64,000 nucleotides of DNA from Rahnella inusitata (lineage in GTDB: Bacteria; Pseudomonadota; Gammaproteobacteria; Enterobacterales; Enterobacteriaceae), in assembly GCF_003263515.1 (NCBI RefSeq), contig NZ_JYDE01000023.1:26238-90237 (forward strand), read 5' to 3'. A model generated the notes under the pieces. The model worked only from the letters and a program-made list of their open reading frames with translations. It was not told the DNA's origin and did not search any database. A program made the translations under genes and the position numbers. Position 1 is the first letter of the stretch; the number at the start of each line of letters is the position of its first letter. Shown piece by piece: positions 17,308-26,666 of this stretch.

Positions 17308-20300
17308 TTACGCTAAAGGTAACATAGGTACTGCATTGCCCATGGTTGTGGCCTGGGTAAATAGTTTAGGTTTTGCAAACCACGGCACGCCATAATATGT
17401 CACATTCGCCCCAGCCATTGACCCTTGAAAATTAGACGAAACCACGCCAGATGGAAAAGCATAAACACTGCGGTTCATATAATTAGCCAGGCTTTGGGCA
17501 TTACTGTTCGCACCGGCCTGGGAACCGCCACAGGCGGTAATAAAGAGCGCGCTATCGCTGTCCCTCAGTTTATTGACCAAAATATTCTGGGTAAAGGTTG
17601 CGAACTCTTCGACAGAAGCCGGTTTGTCGATCCACTGACCCGGATTAGACGTACTTTCAACGGCGTAAGAGAGTAGCCCTTTATCTCCATTTCCATGTGC
17701 ATTTATAACTCTGACTGACTGATTGTTATATCTAACCGGCGCAGAAATACGATAGCTGGCGCCAGAATAGAATCTGACATTCTGCACCCTTGCCTGGAAT
17801 ACCCGGCCCTTCGAGAAGGCTTGCATTAATTTCCACGATAATTTATGACCGCCAAACATCAGTGCCGGGAATAAACCTAAAACAAACGATGCGCCGGTAA
17901 AAACTCCGCTGGCGAGTGATAGTTTTTGCGAGAGTTCCTCATCCTCAACAGCGGCAGCAGCGACGCCTAATGCACTGCCCGTTGTGCCCAATATGCCAGA
18001 AGTAATGGCAATTCCGGCCAGCAGGAGTGCCGCCCCCCCTAACAGCGCCAACACACCAAGCCCAAGGAAGAGCACCGAAAACACCAACCCCATCGCGGCG
18101 AATAAAATGGCAACATCACGACCATGTCCTGAAGGGTCTGAGAACGTAATCGGATCGCCGCCACAATAACTATAAGGGTTGATTCCCCCCTCGCCAAAGG
18201 GACTCATCGAATCGTACTGCATGAAACGCATGAGAAGTGGATCATAGGATCGTGTTCCATTACCTAAATGATATAACTCAGTAAGATCATCATATTTTTC
18301 TCCGGCAAAACGTACCGGATCATAAGCAGGGATGGATGCACTGTTTAACAGATGCCCATAAGGTGTATAGGTAAGTGCGGTAACATTATCCGTATTTTGA
18401 CTATTTAATTCCGCGTAGACGGAACCAAGACGGTCGCTTAACATTAATGTTTGTTCTTTCGTATAAGTACCAGAACTGCCACTAAGAAGATTAATAACCT
18501 CTGTGCCAACAGGACTTTTAATATAGGCAGCAATATCCTGACGACGAGCACCAGGTGATTGTTTTCTGTCTGATACGTCAAAAACACCATTGCTATAATG
18601 ATAAGAACTTGAACGAGAGGGAGTTTCGGGACTGCTGATACTCAATGCTGAACTTTGCATATTCCCGCTGCTGTTGTAACCTAAATCGATAATATTACTG
18701 GAGAAGTTGGATCTAATGAGTTTATTGAATGTATCATATTGATATTCTGCGGCGTCCACATTCCCCGTTTTTTTCTTAATGACGTTACCACTGGCGTCAT
18801 AAGTAAGTAGCACAGGACTATTGGGATTATTTCCACTCAGAGAAACAGATGTCAGCTCAAAAGGGTTTTTCCCTGCGTAGGAATAGCTGGTCTGACTAAT
18901 ATACCCAGAGAGTCTCTCTCTGGCACTGCTGGACGTCATATTATTAAATTTATCATACTGATAATCGAACCGACTCACCTCTTTTGCATTGAGATCCAGA
19001 GGATAATGAGTCGATGACTCTTCTATTGCTGCGCTGATTAACCGACCAAGGTAATCGAACTTGAAGTTTGTTATATTTCTTTTATCCGGTTTAACAAAAA
19101 ACTCTTTGCTTATTGTTTTCCCAGCACCATTGAATTTTTCAGAATTGTTTGAGATAAGATTCCCAGCCTCATCGTAATAACACTTTTCTGACATTCTTAA
19201 TTTATAGTCATAAAGCAGTTGCATACTGTACTTCACCACCTTCCCATCAGTGTTAATCAACCGATACTTGATGACCGAAGGGTAATTCCCTGCAAGGTAT
19301 GACACCTCTATTTCGAGGTCGATTTCATTATCATGCCCTGCTGAAATCATTGCCAAACGCCCCTTCTCATCGTAACGGTAATGGGTTGTCTGAGTAGGCT
19401 GCTCTGCTAAAGATTTAGTGTTCGAGATTAACCGGCCACAATAGGTATAAGAAAAGATATTATTGCTACTCTCCTTGCCGAGTTCATCGGAAACCTCTTC
19501 AGAAATAAGCCTTAGTTGATTATCATAGCCAAGCGTGCGAATGAATTCACGTAAACCTACCTTATGAGTTTCTTCGATAAGTTTTACTGTATTTTTATCA
19601 TAAGTATAACGATAACTTTCCTCATTATCCGGCATCGCTATATTAGCCGGGAGCAGGTCTAACTCAGGGATATACTCATAGTTAATAACCTCTCCGTTAG
19701 GCGTGATTTTCTCATAGGCAGCCGTGCAGTTATCCTGATATTTATAGCGAGTGACGAACTTGTCTTTCTGCGACGGATTGCGGTCCTGCTTGACCATTCG
19801 CCCTAAAGAATCATAGTCCTGATAACCGACCGACGTGTCATCGATAGTAATTTCAGTCAATTTACTTTCCTGACTACTTGCCCAATACTGCATTTTCAGC
19901 GTGCGGCCAGTGCCCTCCTCCCCACTTTCCATTCTTAATATTGGCCGGTCGAAAAAATCATATTCATAATTTTCAGTGAGCGTGGAACCACTGATATAAT
20001 CATTGGATGAAATTTTATTGACCCGATGAAAAGCATCATAATAATAATTTTTCTGTGATACTTTTGTTTTACCGTCTTTATTGTACTCTATAGAACTTAA
20101 AGGAAGCCCATTCCTACGGTCATATTCATTCTCTTCATAACAGTAACGAAAACTATTCCCAGGCAATTTTGTGTATTCAGTGAGTACGGAATCTCCGATA
20201 TTAAATCGGCTAAAATTGACGGAGTCATCATTGTTTCTCACCTCACGCACATTACCTAATGCATCATAAAGATGAGTCCTGGTAAGTGTCAGGTCTCCGA

Positions 20301-22548
20301 GTTTATTATTTAACATAGGTACGTCATAGTCATAATGTACTTCTGATAATAACTGCGACCGGGTGTTGAAATTAGCAATGTGTACGACTTTTCCGTCTAC
20401 AACCTGTTTAACCACATTCCCTAATGCGTCGTAGATTTCAGCCACCGCGCTCGCTGCCGGAGCCTGAGTGGTTTTTGTGAAAAAATTTGTTATGGGATCA
20501 AAAGCATAACTGTAATTTGTTGTGCTTTCATAGGGGGTTCCTTTGGCTCTGGTTGTAGATTCAATACGTCCAACATTATCGTAAGTAAGGGTGGTCATCA
20601 CACCCAATGCATCCGTCATACAAACTGGCCACCCGGTACGGGTCATAGCGGTCTCTGAATAAACTAATTGCTTGCCGTCCGCCCCTGTTTGCGTTGTGGT
20701 TAGTGTAAATTCATTACCGTCAGTACTCAGCGAATAATCATAGCGGGTGGTGATACCGGGCTGACCATTTAAAATCAATTTTGTGGTTTTTAACTTACCT
20801 CGATTGAAAGGATTCACCTCTTCCATACCATAGTAAGTTTTAGTCGTTTCTTTAGAGTTATCGCTCCAGTGCATGGAAATTATTTTTCTTTCCGTCTCAC
20901 TGTTCTCCACAACATAGTCATACCCCACTTTGACTTGCATAGCGAGATAGGTATAGGTATTTTCAATCGAATCTACCGACATATCATTCTGATATTTATT
21001 ACTAGAATGCAGATAGCGGACAAATCCATTTTTATCTTTTGGGCATTTACCTGTCACACCGGCTGCGGGATAATAGATATAATCCATTGAAATACCACCA
21101 CTATCGGTACTGGTTTCGATATTACCGTACTGATCATAGGTAAACGAAGAGCTTTCACTCCTGATATGGCTATCTTCGCTGTCTTTCTCAAAATAATCTT
21201 TTTTGATAGAAACAGGAAGTTTATAAGTGGCAGGAAGTGATGAATACTTAGCGGAAGTGTTTCCTTGATAAATATATTTAGTTGTTATGGTTTGAGCTAA
21301 GACGGGGGCAACGACACGGGACGCGCTCACTTCCTCTTTGATAACACGATGGTATTTATCATAGGTGAATTTGTTTTTATACTCTTCCAGATTATCTATC
21401 CATAATGTTTCTTGCGCAAAATAGGTATAATCCGCCGGGCAAGCATAAATATTATCGATGGCATTTTTATCCCAGGCCGTTACGCCATTATTCCCAAGAA
21501 AATTATTCGACCAAATACTCTCACCATAACTGTATTTGTACTCTTCGGTACTGATTTGTCCAGTCACAGGGGAAACCATGGTGAACTGGTATGAACTCAC
21601 GGCGGGGAATGAACCGACAGGTGAGCCTAGCGGTGCTGTAAGTGGAATATCATAGTTTATGATTTCAGTTGCTGGCCCAAAGAAATTACTTTCGACCTTT
21701 GTGATTAACCTGAAATAAGTCCCCTGCTGGTAAGTGAATGTTAATATATTGGTGCTTTTGTTTGATACAGCGAGACAATATTCGATAGAATTACTGGCCG
21801 ACTCTTTTACTGTTAAAATTAACTTACAGGCTAACTTACTGATGTTTTTGAAGGTTTCTATCGTGACATTATACCTTGAATTGAGACCTGTACGAGAAAC
21901 AAGCAACAATTCCTCCCCAAGTTCATCAATAATTCTTTTGACAAACGGGGACGGGGATACAGATTCTCTAAACGTATACTCAATATTAAGCTTATAACCA
22001 TCCTCTTGAATTATTTCTGTTACATAAATAAATCTGTCATCTGACGTGACGGATTTTAATATCTCTGTTGACCCATCTTTATAGGATATTTTATAACCCT
22101 TTTCCGGGCTGGCTAATTTAGTCAGTATGAAGTTCTTCAGATCAACTGTCTCGACAAGGTAAGTCCCATTTTTTTCAATAAGATCGATAATTCTCCCGTC
22201 TCTCAACAACAGTTTCATACGATCGTTATCTTTAAAAAACTTACTTAACCCCAGAGACCAGCCCGCACCGAACCCTTCATTTCTGCTGGAAAAATGATTA
22301 TGTTTTAACACAAGATCCAGCGATGGCCCTCTGCGACGATTTCCGGTGATCCTGGCGACAGGTATCGCGTAATTAAAACTTCCGGTACGCGGGTCAACAG
22401 TGCCCCGGCGGAAACTGGAGAAGGACAGAGCATCAGACTGGCTAAATTCCTGTCCGTCGCTTACACCTAGTAATGCGCTTTTATTTGATGCCGTAACATG
22501 ACTGGTTTCTTTTTCTGTAGACATCATTGATGTTGATGACGTATCCAT
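17308..22548 (-). CDS. RHS-repeat protein with hydrophobic and peptidase-like C-terminal tail
   Basis: This 1746-residue RHS/YD-repeat protein opens with FRRGTVDPRTGSFNYAIPVA and has many YDxxGN/G repeats. An RHS core sits near residues 1410-1476 (RFAGEKYDDLTELYHLGNGT, then DPITFSDPSGHG). The variable tail of about 270 residues has hydrophobic segments at about 1480-1530 and 1540-1566. A soluble domain follows with HGNG at His1618 and ITACGG at Cys1673, an arrangement reminiscent of clan CD (caspase-like) cysteine peptidases. There is no signal peptide, VgrG, PAAR or Tc-toxin A/B partner, and no immunity-type gene follows: tpx is convergent and close. The gene is visibly AT-richer than its neighbours, a sign of transfer. 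The toxin role is inferred. Confidence 0.85.
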   Translation of the reverse strand: MDTSSTSMMSTEKETSHVTASNKSALLGVSDGQEFSQSDALSFSSFRRGTVDPRTGSFNYAIPVARITGNRRRGPSLDLVLKHNHFSSRNEGFGAGWSLGLSKFFKDNDRMKLLLRDGRIIDLIEKNGTYLVETVDLKNFILTKLASPEKGYKISYKDGSTEILKSVTSDDRFIYVTEIIQEDGYKLNIEYTFRESVSPSPFVKRIIDELGEELLLVSRTGLNSRYNVTIETFKNISKLACKLILTVKESASNSIEYCLAVSNKSTNILTFTYQQGTYFRLITKVESNFFGPATEIINYDIPLTAPLGSPVGSFPAVSSYQFTMVSPVTGQISTEEYKYSYGESIWSNNFLGNNGVTAWDKNAIDNIYACPADYTYFAQETLWIDNLEEYKNKFTYDKYHRVIKEEVSASRVVAPVLAQTITTKYIYQGNTSAKYSSLPATYKLPVSIKKDYFEKDSEDSHIRSESSSFTYDQYGNIETSTDSGGISMDYIYYPAAGVTGKCPKDKNGFVRYLHSSNKYQNDMSVDSIENTYTYLAMQVKVGYDYVVENSETERKIISMHWSDNSKETTKTYYGMEEVNPFNRGKLKTTKLILNGQPGITTRYDYSLSTDGNEFTLTTTQTGADGKQLVYSETAMTRTGWPVCMTDALGVMTTLTYDNVGRIESTTRAKGTPYESTTNYSYAFDPITNFFTKTTQAPAASAVAEIYDALGNVVKQVVDGKVVHIANFNTRSQLLSEVHYDYDVPMLNNKLGDLTLTRTHLYDALGNVREVRNNDDSVNFSRFNIGDSVLTEYTKLPGNSFRYCYEENEYDRRNGLPLSSIEYNKDGKTKVSQKNYYYDAFHRVNKISSNDYISGSTLTENYEYDFFDRPILRMESGEEGTGRTLKMQYWASSQESKLTEITIDDTSVGYQDYDSLGRMVKQDRNPSQKDKFVTRYKYQDNCTAAYEKITPNGEVINYEYIPELDLLPANIAMPDNEESYRYTYDKNTVKLIEETHKVGLREFIRTLGYDNQLRLISEEVSDELGKESSNNIFSYTYCGRLISNTKSLAEQPTQTTHYRYDEKGRLAMISAGHDNEIDLEIEVSYLAGNYPSVIKYRLINTDGKVVKYSMQLLYDYKLRMSEKCYYDEAGNLISNNSEKFNGAGKTISKEFFVKPDKRNITNFKFDYLGRLISAAIEESSTHYPLDLNAKEVSRFDYQYDKFNNMTSSSARERLSGYISQTSYSYAGKNPFELTSVSLSGNNPNSPVLLTYDASGNVIKKKTGNVDAAEYQYDTFNKLIRSNFSSNIIDLGYNSSGNMQSSALSISSPETPSRSSSYHYSNGVFDVSDRKQSPGARRQDIAAYIKSPVGTEVINLLSGSSGTYTKEQTLMLSDRLGSVYAELNSQNTDNVTALTYTPYGHLLNSASIPAYDPVRFAGEKYDDLTELYHLGNGTRSYDPLLMRFMQYDSMSPFGEGGINPYSYCGGDPITFSDPSGHGRDVAILFAAMGLVFSVLFLGLGVLALLGGAALLLAGIAITSGILGTTGSALGVAAAAVEDEELSQKLSLASGVFTGASFVLGLFPALMFGGHKLSWKLMQAFSKGRVFQARVQNVRFYSGASYRISAPVRYNNQSVRVINAHGNGDKGLLSYAVESTSNPGQWIDKPASVEEFATFTQNILVNKLRDSDSALFITACGGSQAGANSNAQSLANYMNRSVYAFPSGVVSSNFQGSMAGANVTYYGVPWFAKPKLFTQATTMGNAVPMLPLA

Positions 22549-23378
22549 AATAAATTCCTTTTAATGAATAAAGTGGTTGTGACAATTGATATGCCATCAA
22601 TTACTTTATAGAGAAATTTTATAGTCGCGATAAGTTCGATATCGTCTGTCAACCACACAACATACTGTTTATATTGCGATGAATTACGCACGGCACTTCT
22701 GTGGGTTAATAAAAAGGCAAAAAAACCTGCGTAAAAATCTTGCTTAGATTTGTTGCCCGATGACTACGTGTGAGATCTTTGGTGCGTCAGGCGCTGTTGC
22801 AGGCGCAAACCCGCCAGCGTCTGGGCGTTCAGTTGAAATTTCTTAAGTTCCGTCAGGCCACGGAAGCAAGGCGCGCCAGGCAATATCATCTGCGCACTCA
22901 CCACTCTAAATTCGCCACTTACCCTGCCTTCCTCTATCACCTGCTTAACCAGCCTGTGTCCGTCAGAGCGTTAGATGGGTGTAGTGCTGATCTTTGGTAT
23001 CGATCAAATACAGCCGTATGCGCTCAAATAGCATTAAGCAACGACTGGTCAGGACCAATGACTGCTGCATGTTGCGCATCACCAACAAGTAGTATCCATT
23101 TTTGGATATATGATTAAGAGATGATTATAGGTATGATGCATTCACTGAGTTGATGTAAACAAAATCTTGTTTATCCATTTTTATAAATATATTAATAAAG
23201 AAGAGCACTATGATTTATTTTTCTGAGCTCACGTAACTCTTTATCCTGGCGAAGGGATGCCTGAAATTAATGTTCATAAACGCGCCTCCTGTTCATAGGG
23301 GTGTTGTTATTACAGAGTGTCTCACGATACATCCATCGACCATATTTTGAAATTTTAATCTAACGTTGACATTACGAT
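22549..23378. other. AT-rich intergenic stretch inside the island
   Basis: This 830-base gap holds the presumed promoters of the divergent RHS and autotransporter genes and a degraded minus-strand reading frame (22764-23094, listed separately). A small palindrome, TATCCA-TTTT-TGGATA, lies at 23093-23108. No intact gene, insertion sequence end or RNA was recognised. The autotransporter ATG at 23379 lacks a visible purine-rich ribosome site. Confidence 0.5.
22764..23094 (-). pseudogene. degraded ORF, unrecognised family
   Basis: Two minus-strand reading frames join into one plausible protein tail. The first runs from about 23094 (GYYLLVMRNM...) to a TGA at 22973-22975. The second continues in another frame (SDGHRLVKQVIEEGRV...) to a TAG at 22764-22766. 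Both halves have protein-like composition (LYLIDTKDQHYTHLTL, then AQMILPGAPCFRG), unlike random antisense. A frameshift near 22976 would join them. No start codon with a ribosome site is visible, and I do not recognise the family. It may be the remnant of the gene that arrived with the island. Confidence 0.35.
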
Positions 23379-25634
23379 ATGAAAACAAATAAATACTTCA
23401 AATATGCAAAGATGGTTGTTTGTATTTTATTGAGTTTTTCTGCCTATGCGCATGATGAACTCTCGTTACCTACTTTGGGTGGCGAGGATGTTTTATCGGA
23501 TAAAACAGAAGTGAAATCGCCCTCTACATTAGGTAAAAAAAACGATCAAGGTTTAGAGAATCGGTCTGCACAAGTTCTAATGAATGAAGCTCAGCAAAAC
23601 TTCCAGAATTTGACGGTTGAAGGTGCAACGAGTCAGCTATACCAATATGGTAAAAGTACAGCGACCAGTGCGGCGCAATCGAAAGTGGAAGAATTGTTGT
23701 CACCCTATGGGCATGTAAAAACCAATTTAACCCTTAATGATGGCAGCCTTGATGGTTCATCATTGGATTACTTAATCCCCTGGTATGCGGGTGAAAGCAC
23801 ATTATTATTTAATCAATTCTCCACGCACAGTAAAGATGGCCGAAACATTGCCAATCTCGGTGCAGGGCTGAGATATAATATCAATAAAGATTGGCTGGTG
23901 GGTATTAACTCATTCTATGATTACGATATCAGTCGTGGTCATCGTCGCGGAAGTTTGGGGACAGAGGTCTGGACTAATTATTTGAAGTTCAGCGGCAATT
24001 ATTATATGCCCCTTTCCGGGTGGAAAAAGTCGAAGGATTTTGCGAATTATGAAGAACGTCCAGCAGCAGGTTGGGATATGCGTCTGCAGACCTATCTGCC
24101 TTCATATCCGCAATTGGGTTCCTCACTGGTATATGAACAATATTATGGTGATGAGGTTGCACTGTTTGGTACTGATGATTTGCAGGAAGACCCTTCAGCA
24201 GTAACGATAGGTGTGGATTACACCCCGGTACCGTTGATCACCATGGGAGTGGGCTATAAAAAAGGCAACACTGACAGCACTGAACTGACAGCTGATATTG
24301 CCCTGGATTACCACATCGGTGTGCCGATAGCTAAGCAGTTGGATCCGTCGGCAGTCAGTGCAATGCGTACGCTGGCCGGGAGTCGCATGGACTTCGTTGA
24401 CCGCAACAATGACATTGTCCTTGAGTACCGCGAAGTCAAAGATTTGGATATTGATACTTATCTCAAGCCGACCGGGACCGCGCAGCCGTGTATTATTTCC
24501 GACCAGCCGGATCTTGCCGAAGCTTATGAAGGTTGCCACTGGACATTGAATGCTGATATCAAATCCCACCGCAAAATCACATCAGCACAGTGGGTGCCGA
24601 TCGGCGGATTCTCAGCAGAATCTACGCTGGGGTTACCGGCGTTATCGCCACAAAATAATATCGGGTCAGGAAAGGATAATCATTGGACACTCACTTTCCC
24701 CGCCTGGGTTAATGCTACTACGAGCAATGCAAATCAGTATCAATTAGCCGTGACGATTACCGATGATAAAGGCAACACGAAACAGTCAAATCTCGTGAAA
24801 ATTAAAGTCGTGGAAGCGCCAGTAAATTATCAATTATTGATTAGCAACTCACCAGATAATGACAAGGCAATTAAACGAACTGCCAACGGTAAGAATTCTG
24901 TTGAGCTGGCGGCAACAGGGACTAAAGTTTCAGGCCTGCAAGGTGAAACTACGCCACTGCCTGCGGAAAGTACCAATATGAAATTCCATATTTATTCCGC
25001 TTCAGATAAAAACCAGGAGCACGAAGTCACAATTCATAATTCGCAAAGTGAATGTGATAAGACAACTGGCTGTATTTACTATGTTAAATCGCCGAACCAG
25101 GGGAATACCTCTATTGCCAGTACGTTACCCGGCATATTTACCGCCATTGCAACGCCGGCAGATGACGATACTAAAAAGACAAATTCTGTGTACATCGATT
25201 TTAGCAAAGGAAATAAAGATATTGTAACGGCCATTGTCGACGTACAGAATCCGAATTTGAACTTGACTGAAATCAAGGATAATAAATTACTGCCAGGCCA
25301 TGAATATCAATTTAGGGCAGCATATGACAGTAATGGAAACGGTAAATGGGACACCTCTGATCGTGAGAATCTTACGGACGAAAATTTCACGCCTATTGTT
25401 TCACTCATAAATTATAAGTGGGTGTTCGATGGAGTGAACGACCAGGGAGAAAAAGGCGGTTATGCCAACCAGGATACCAATAACCACAACCTGAAAATTC
25501 CTGTAGAAAATGCTCAAGCCACGCAAGTATTTGCGTCAGCAGGCAATAGCGGAATTCAGGGATATCAATTAAAGGTCGATTTTGAAGCATCAGAAGCCGG
25601 TTTTAAAGTAATGAATGGCTCAGGCAACTCATAA
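23379..25634 (+). CDS. inverse autotransporter (intimin/invasin, SinH/ZirT-like)
   Basis: This 751-residue outer membrane protein has a signal peptide at 1-24 (cleavage near AYA-H). A coiled periplasmic linker precedes the intimin-type beta-barrel at about 95-325 (IAT_beta: NLGAGLRYNINKDWLVGINS, then DYHIGVPIAKQL). The family linker SAMRTLAGSRMDFVDRNN follows. The passenger is short: an Ig-like segment with a Cys pair (about 365-480), a second beta-rich region, and a C-terminal domain (about 626-735) with a DSNGNGKWD calcium-loop-like motif. That last domain recurs in the next gene. No ribosome site is obvious. It heads a three-gene module like zirT-zirS-zirU of Salmonella, where the barrel protein exports and binds the other two. 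Confidence 0.88.
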   Translation: MKTNKYFKYAKMVVCILLSFSAYAHDELSLPTLGGEDVLSDKTEVKSPSTLGKKNDQGLENRSAQVLMNEAQQNFQNLTVEGATSQLYQYGKSTATSAAQSKVEELLSPYGHVKTNLTLNDGSLDGSSLDYLIPWYAGESTLLFNQFSTHSKDGRNIANLGAGLRYNINKDWLVGINSFYDYDISRGHRRGSLGTEVWTNYLKFSGNYYMPLSGWKKSKDFANYEERPAAGWDMRLQTYLPSYPQLGSSLVYEQYYGDEVALFGTDDLQEDPSAVTIGVDYTPVPLITMGVGYKKGNTDSTELTADIALDYHIGVPIAKQLDPSAVSAMRTLAGSRMDFVDRNNDIVLEYREVKDLDIDTYLKPTGTAQPCIISDQPDLAEAYEGCHWTLNADIKSHRKITSAQWVPIGGFSAESTLGLPALSPQNNIGSGKDNHWTLTFPAWVNATTSNANQYQLAVTITDDKGNTKQSNLVKIKVVEAPVNYQLLISNSPDNDKAIKRTANGKNSVELAATGTKVSGLQGETTPLPAESTNMKFHIYSASDKNQEHEVTIHNSQSECDKTTGCIYYVKSPNQGNTSIASTLPGIFTAIATPADDDTKKTNSVYIDFSKGNKDIVTAIVDVQNPNLNLTEIKDNKLLPGHEYQFRAAYDSNGNGKWDTSDRENLTDENFTPIVSLINYKWVFDGVNDQGEKGGYANQDTNNHNLKIPVENAQATQVFASAGNSGIQGYQLKVDFEASEAGFKVMNGSGNS

Positions 25635-25691
25635 ATCTGACAGTCAATGACATGATTCAAATTAACATAAACTTACTGAGTGATAACTGAT

Positions 25692-26564
25692 ATGAAAACC
25701 TTCAAAAAAACACTTCTCGCCAGCCTGTTATTTGTAGGCTGTTCACATCTCGCGATGGCAGAAATGACAGAGTCCGCCGGGCAATTGATCGGTACGGTTC
25801 CGGTATTAAAAGGAACAGGCAGCAGTCCTGCCGACCACAGCGTCTCTTTCTCTAACGACCATAAAAGTGGTTCTACCGAAGCGATGTCGCCAGGCGATAA
25901 AATCACCCTTAATTATACTTTCAGTGATTCTGAAGGGGATGTGGATAACAGTAAAACCACCATCAAGTGGTACACCACCAGTGACGGTAAAGGCGGTGAT
26001 AAAAAAGCCTTAGATAATGATGCCCAAGACAGTTATACCCTGCAGGCATCCGATGCCGGTCGTTACTTGGGAGCAGAGATAACCGAACAAACTTCAACGG
26101 GGACACCGGCGAAAGGCCAGGTCATTACCATTGCTGATGTCAGTACCAATGATGCGACCGATGGTATTCCAACCGGTCCGGTAGTCGGCGGTACGGTTGG
26201 CGTGATGATCGTCGATTCCGCATCACCTACTGTTAACCTCATTGGTAAGGAAGATAGTCAGTTACTGGTTGGTCATACCTATCAGTTTAAAGCCTGGTAT
26301 GACGCTAATAACAACAACGTTTGGGACGCTGGCGAAATTGAAGCAACGAATAACTACAGCTACAAATGGGTCTTTGATGGCACCAGTGCCACTACCGGTA
26401 CAGCGGGCGGTTATGCGGTTACTTCAACGAATAATAAAGATCTGTCTATCCCTGCAACCAATGCTCTGGCGAAAAATGTCTTTGCGGCGGCCGGTGCAGA
26501 CGGTGTTCAGGGTTACAGTCTGAAAGTTGACTTCACACCACTGCTGAAAAGTGTAAATAAATAA
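25692..26564 (+). CDS. SinI/ZirS-like secreted autotransporter-associated protein
   Basis: The 290-residue protein has a clear signal peptide (MKTFKKTLLASLLFVGCSHL, cleavage near AMA-E). The ATG at 25692 is chosen because the signal peptide starts there; the frame is open from a GTG at 25680. The N-terminal module (about 25-160) begins GQLIGTVPV and contains a TFSDSEGDVD segment. The C-terminal domain (about 182-281) is a clear relative of the end of the preceding autotransporter: both contain LLxGHxYQF, a DxNxNxxWD loop, YKWVFDG, GGYA, and GVQGYSLKVDF/GIQGYQLKVDF. It lies 57 bases after the autotransporter gene and is probably exported or displayed by it. Function beyond adhesion-like assembly is inferred. 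Confidence 0.82.
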   Translation: MKTFKKTLLASLLFVGCSHLAMAEMTESAGQLIGTVPVLKGTGSSPADHSVSFSNDHKSGSTEAMSPGDKITLNYTFSDSEGDVDNSKTTIKWYTTSDGKGGDKKALDNDAQDSYTLQASDAGRYLGAEITEQTSTGTPAKGQVITIADVSTNDATDGIPTGPVVGGTVGVMIVDSASPTVNLIGKEDSQLLVGHTYQFKAWYDANNNNVWDAGEIEATNNYSYKWVFDGTSATTGTAGGYAVTSTNNKDLSIPATNALAKNVFAAAGADGVQGYSLKVDFTPLLKSVNK

Positions 26565-26609
26565 ACAGGTGATTCAGTCGTTAATACCCTTTAATCGTAG
26601 TTAAAAATA

Positions 26610-26637
26610 AAAGTTGGGCATTCCGGTGCTCAACTTT
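26610..26637 (+). terminator. hairpin between the second and third island genes
   Basis: AAAGTTGGGC (26610-26619) pairs with GCTCAACTTT (26628-26637) with one G-U. There is no long T-run after it, so it may set transcript levels or mRNA stability instead of ending transcription. Confidence 0.5.
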
Positions 26638-26666
26638 CATATCCTCTTCGAAATAAAGGATGGAGC

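Noticed and set aside
17308..22548. Assignment as a Tc-toxin C component (TccC)
   Set aside because: The RHS core is present, but the N-terminus does not match TccC and no TcA or TcB gene is nearby.
22770..23117. 115-codon plus-strand frame in the island gap
   Set aside because: The protein-like signal is on the minus strand in two joined frames; the plus frame is its antisense.
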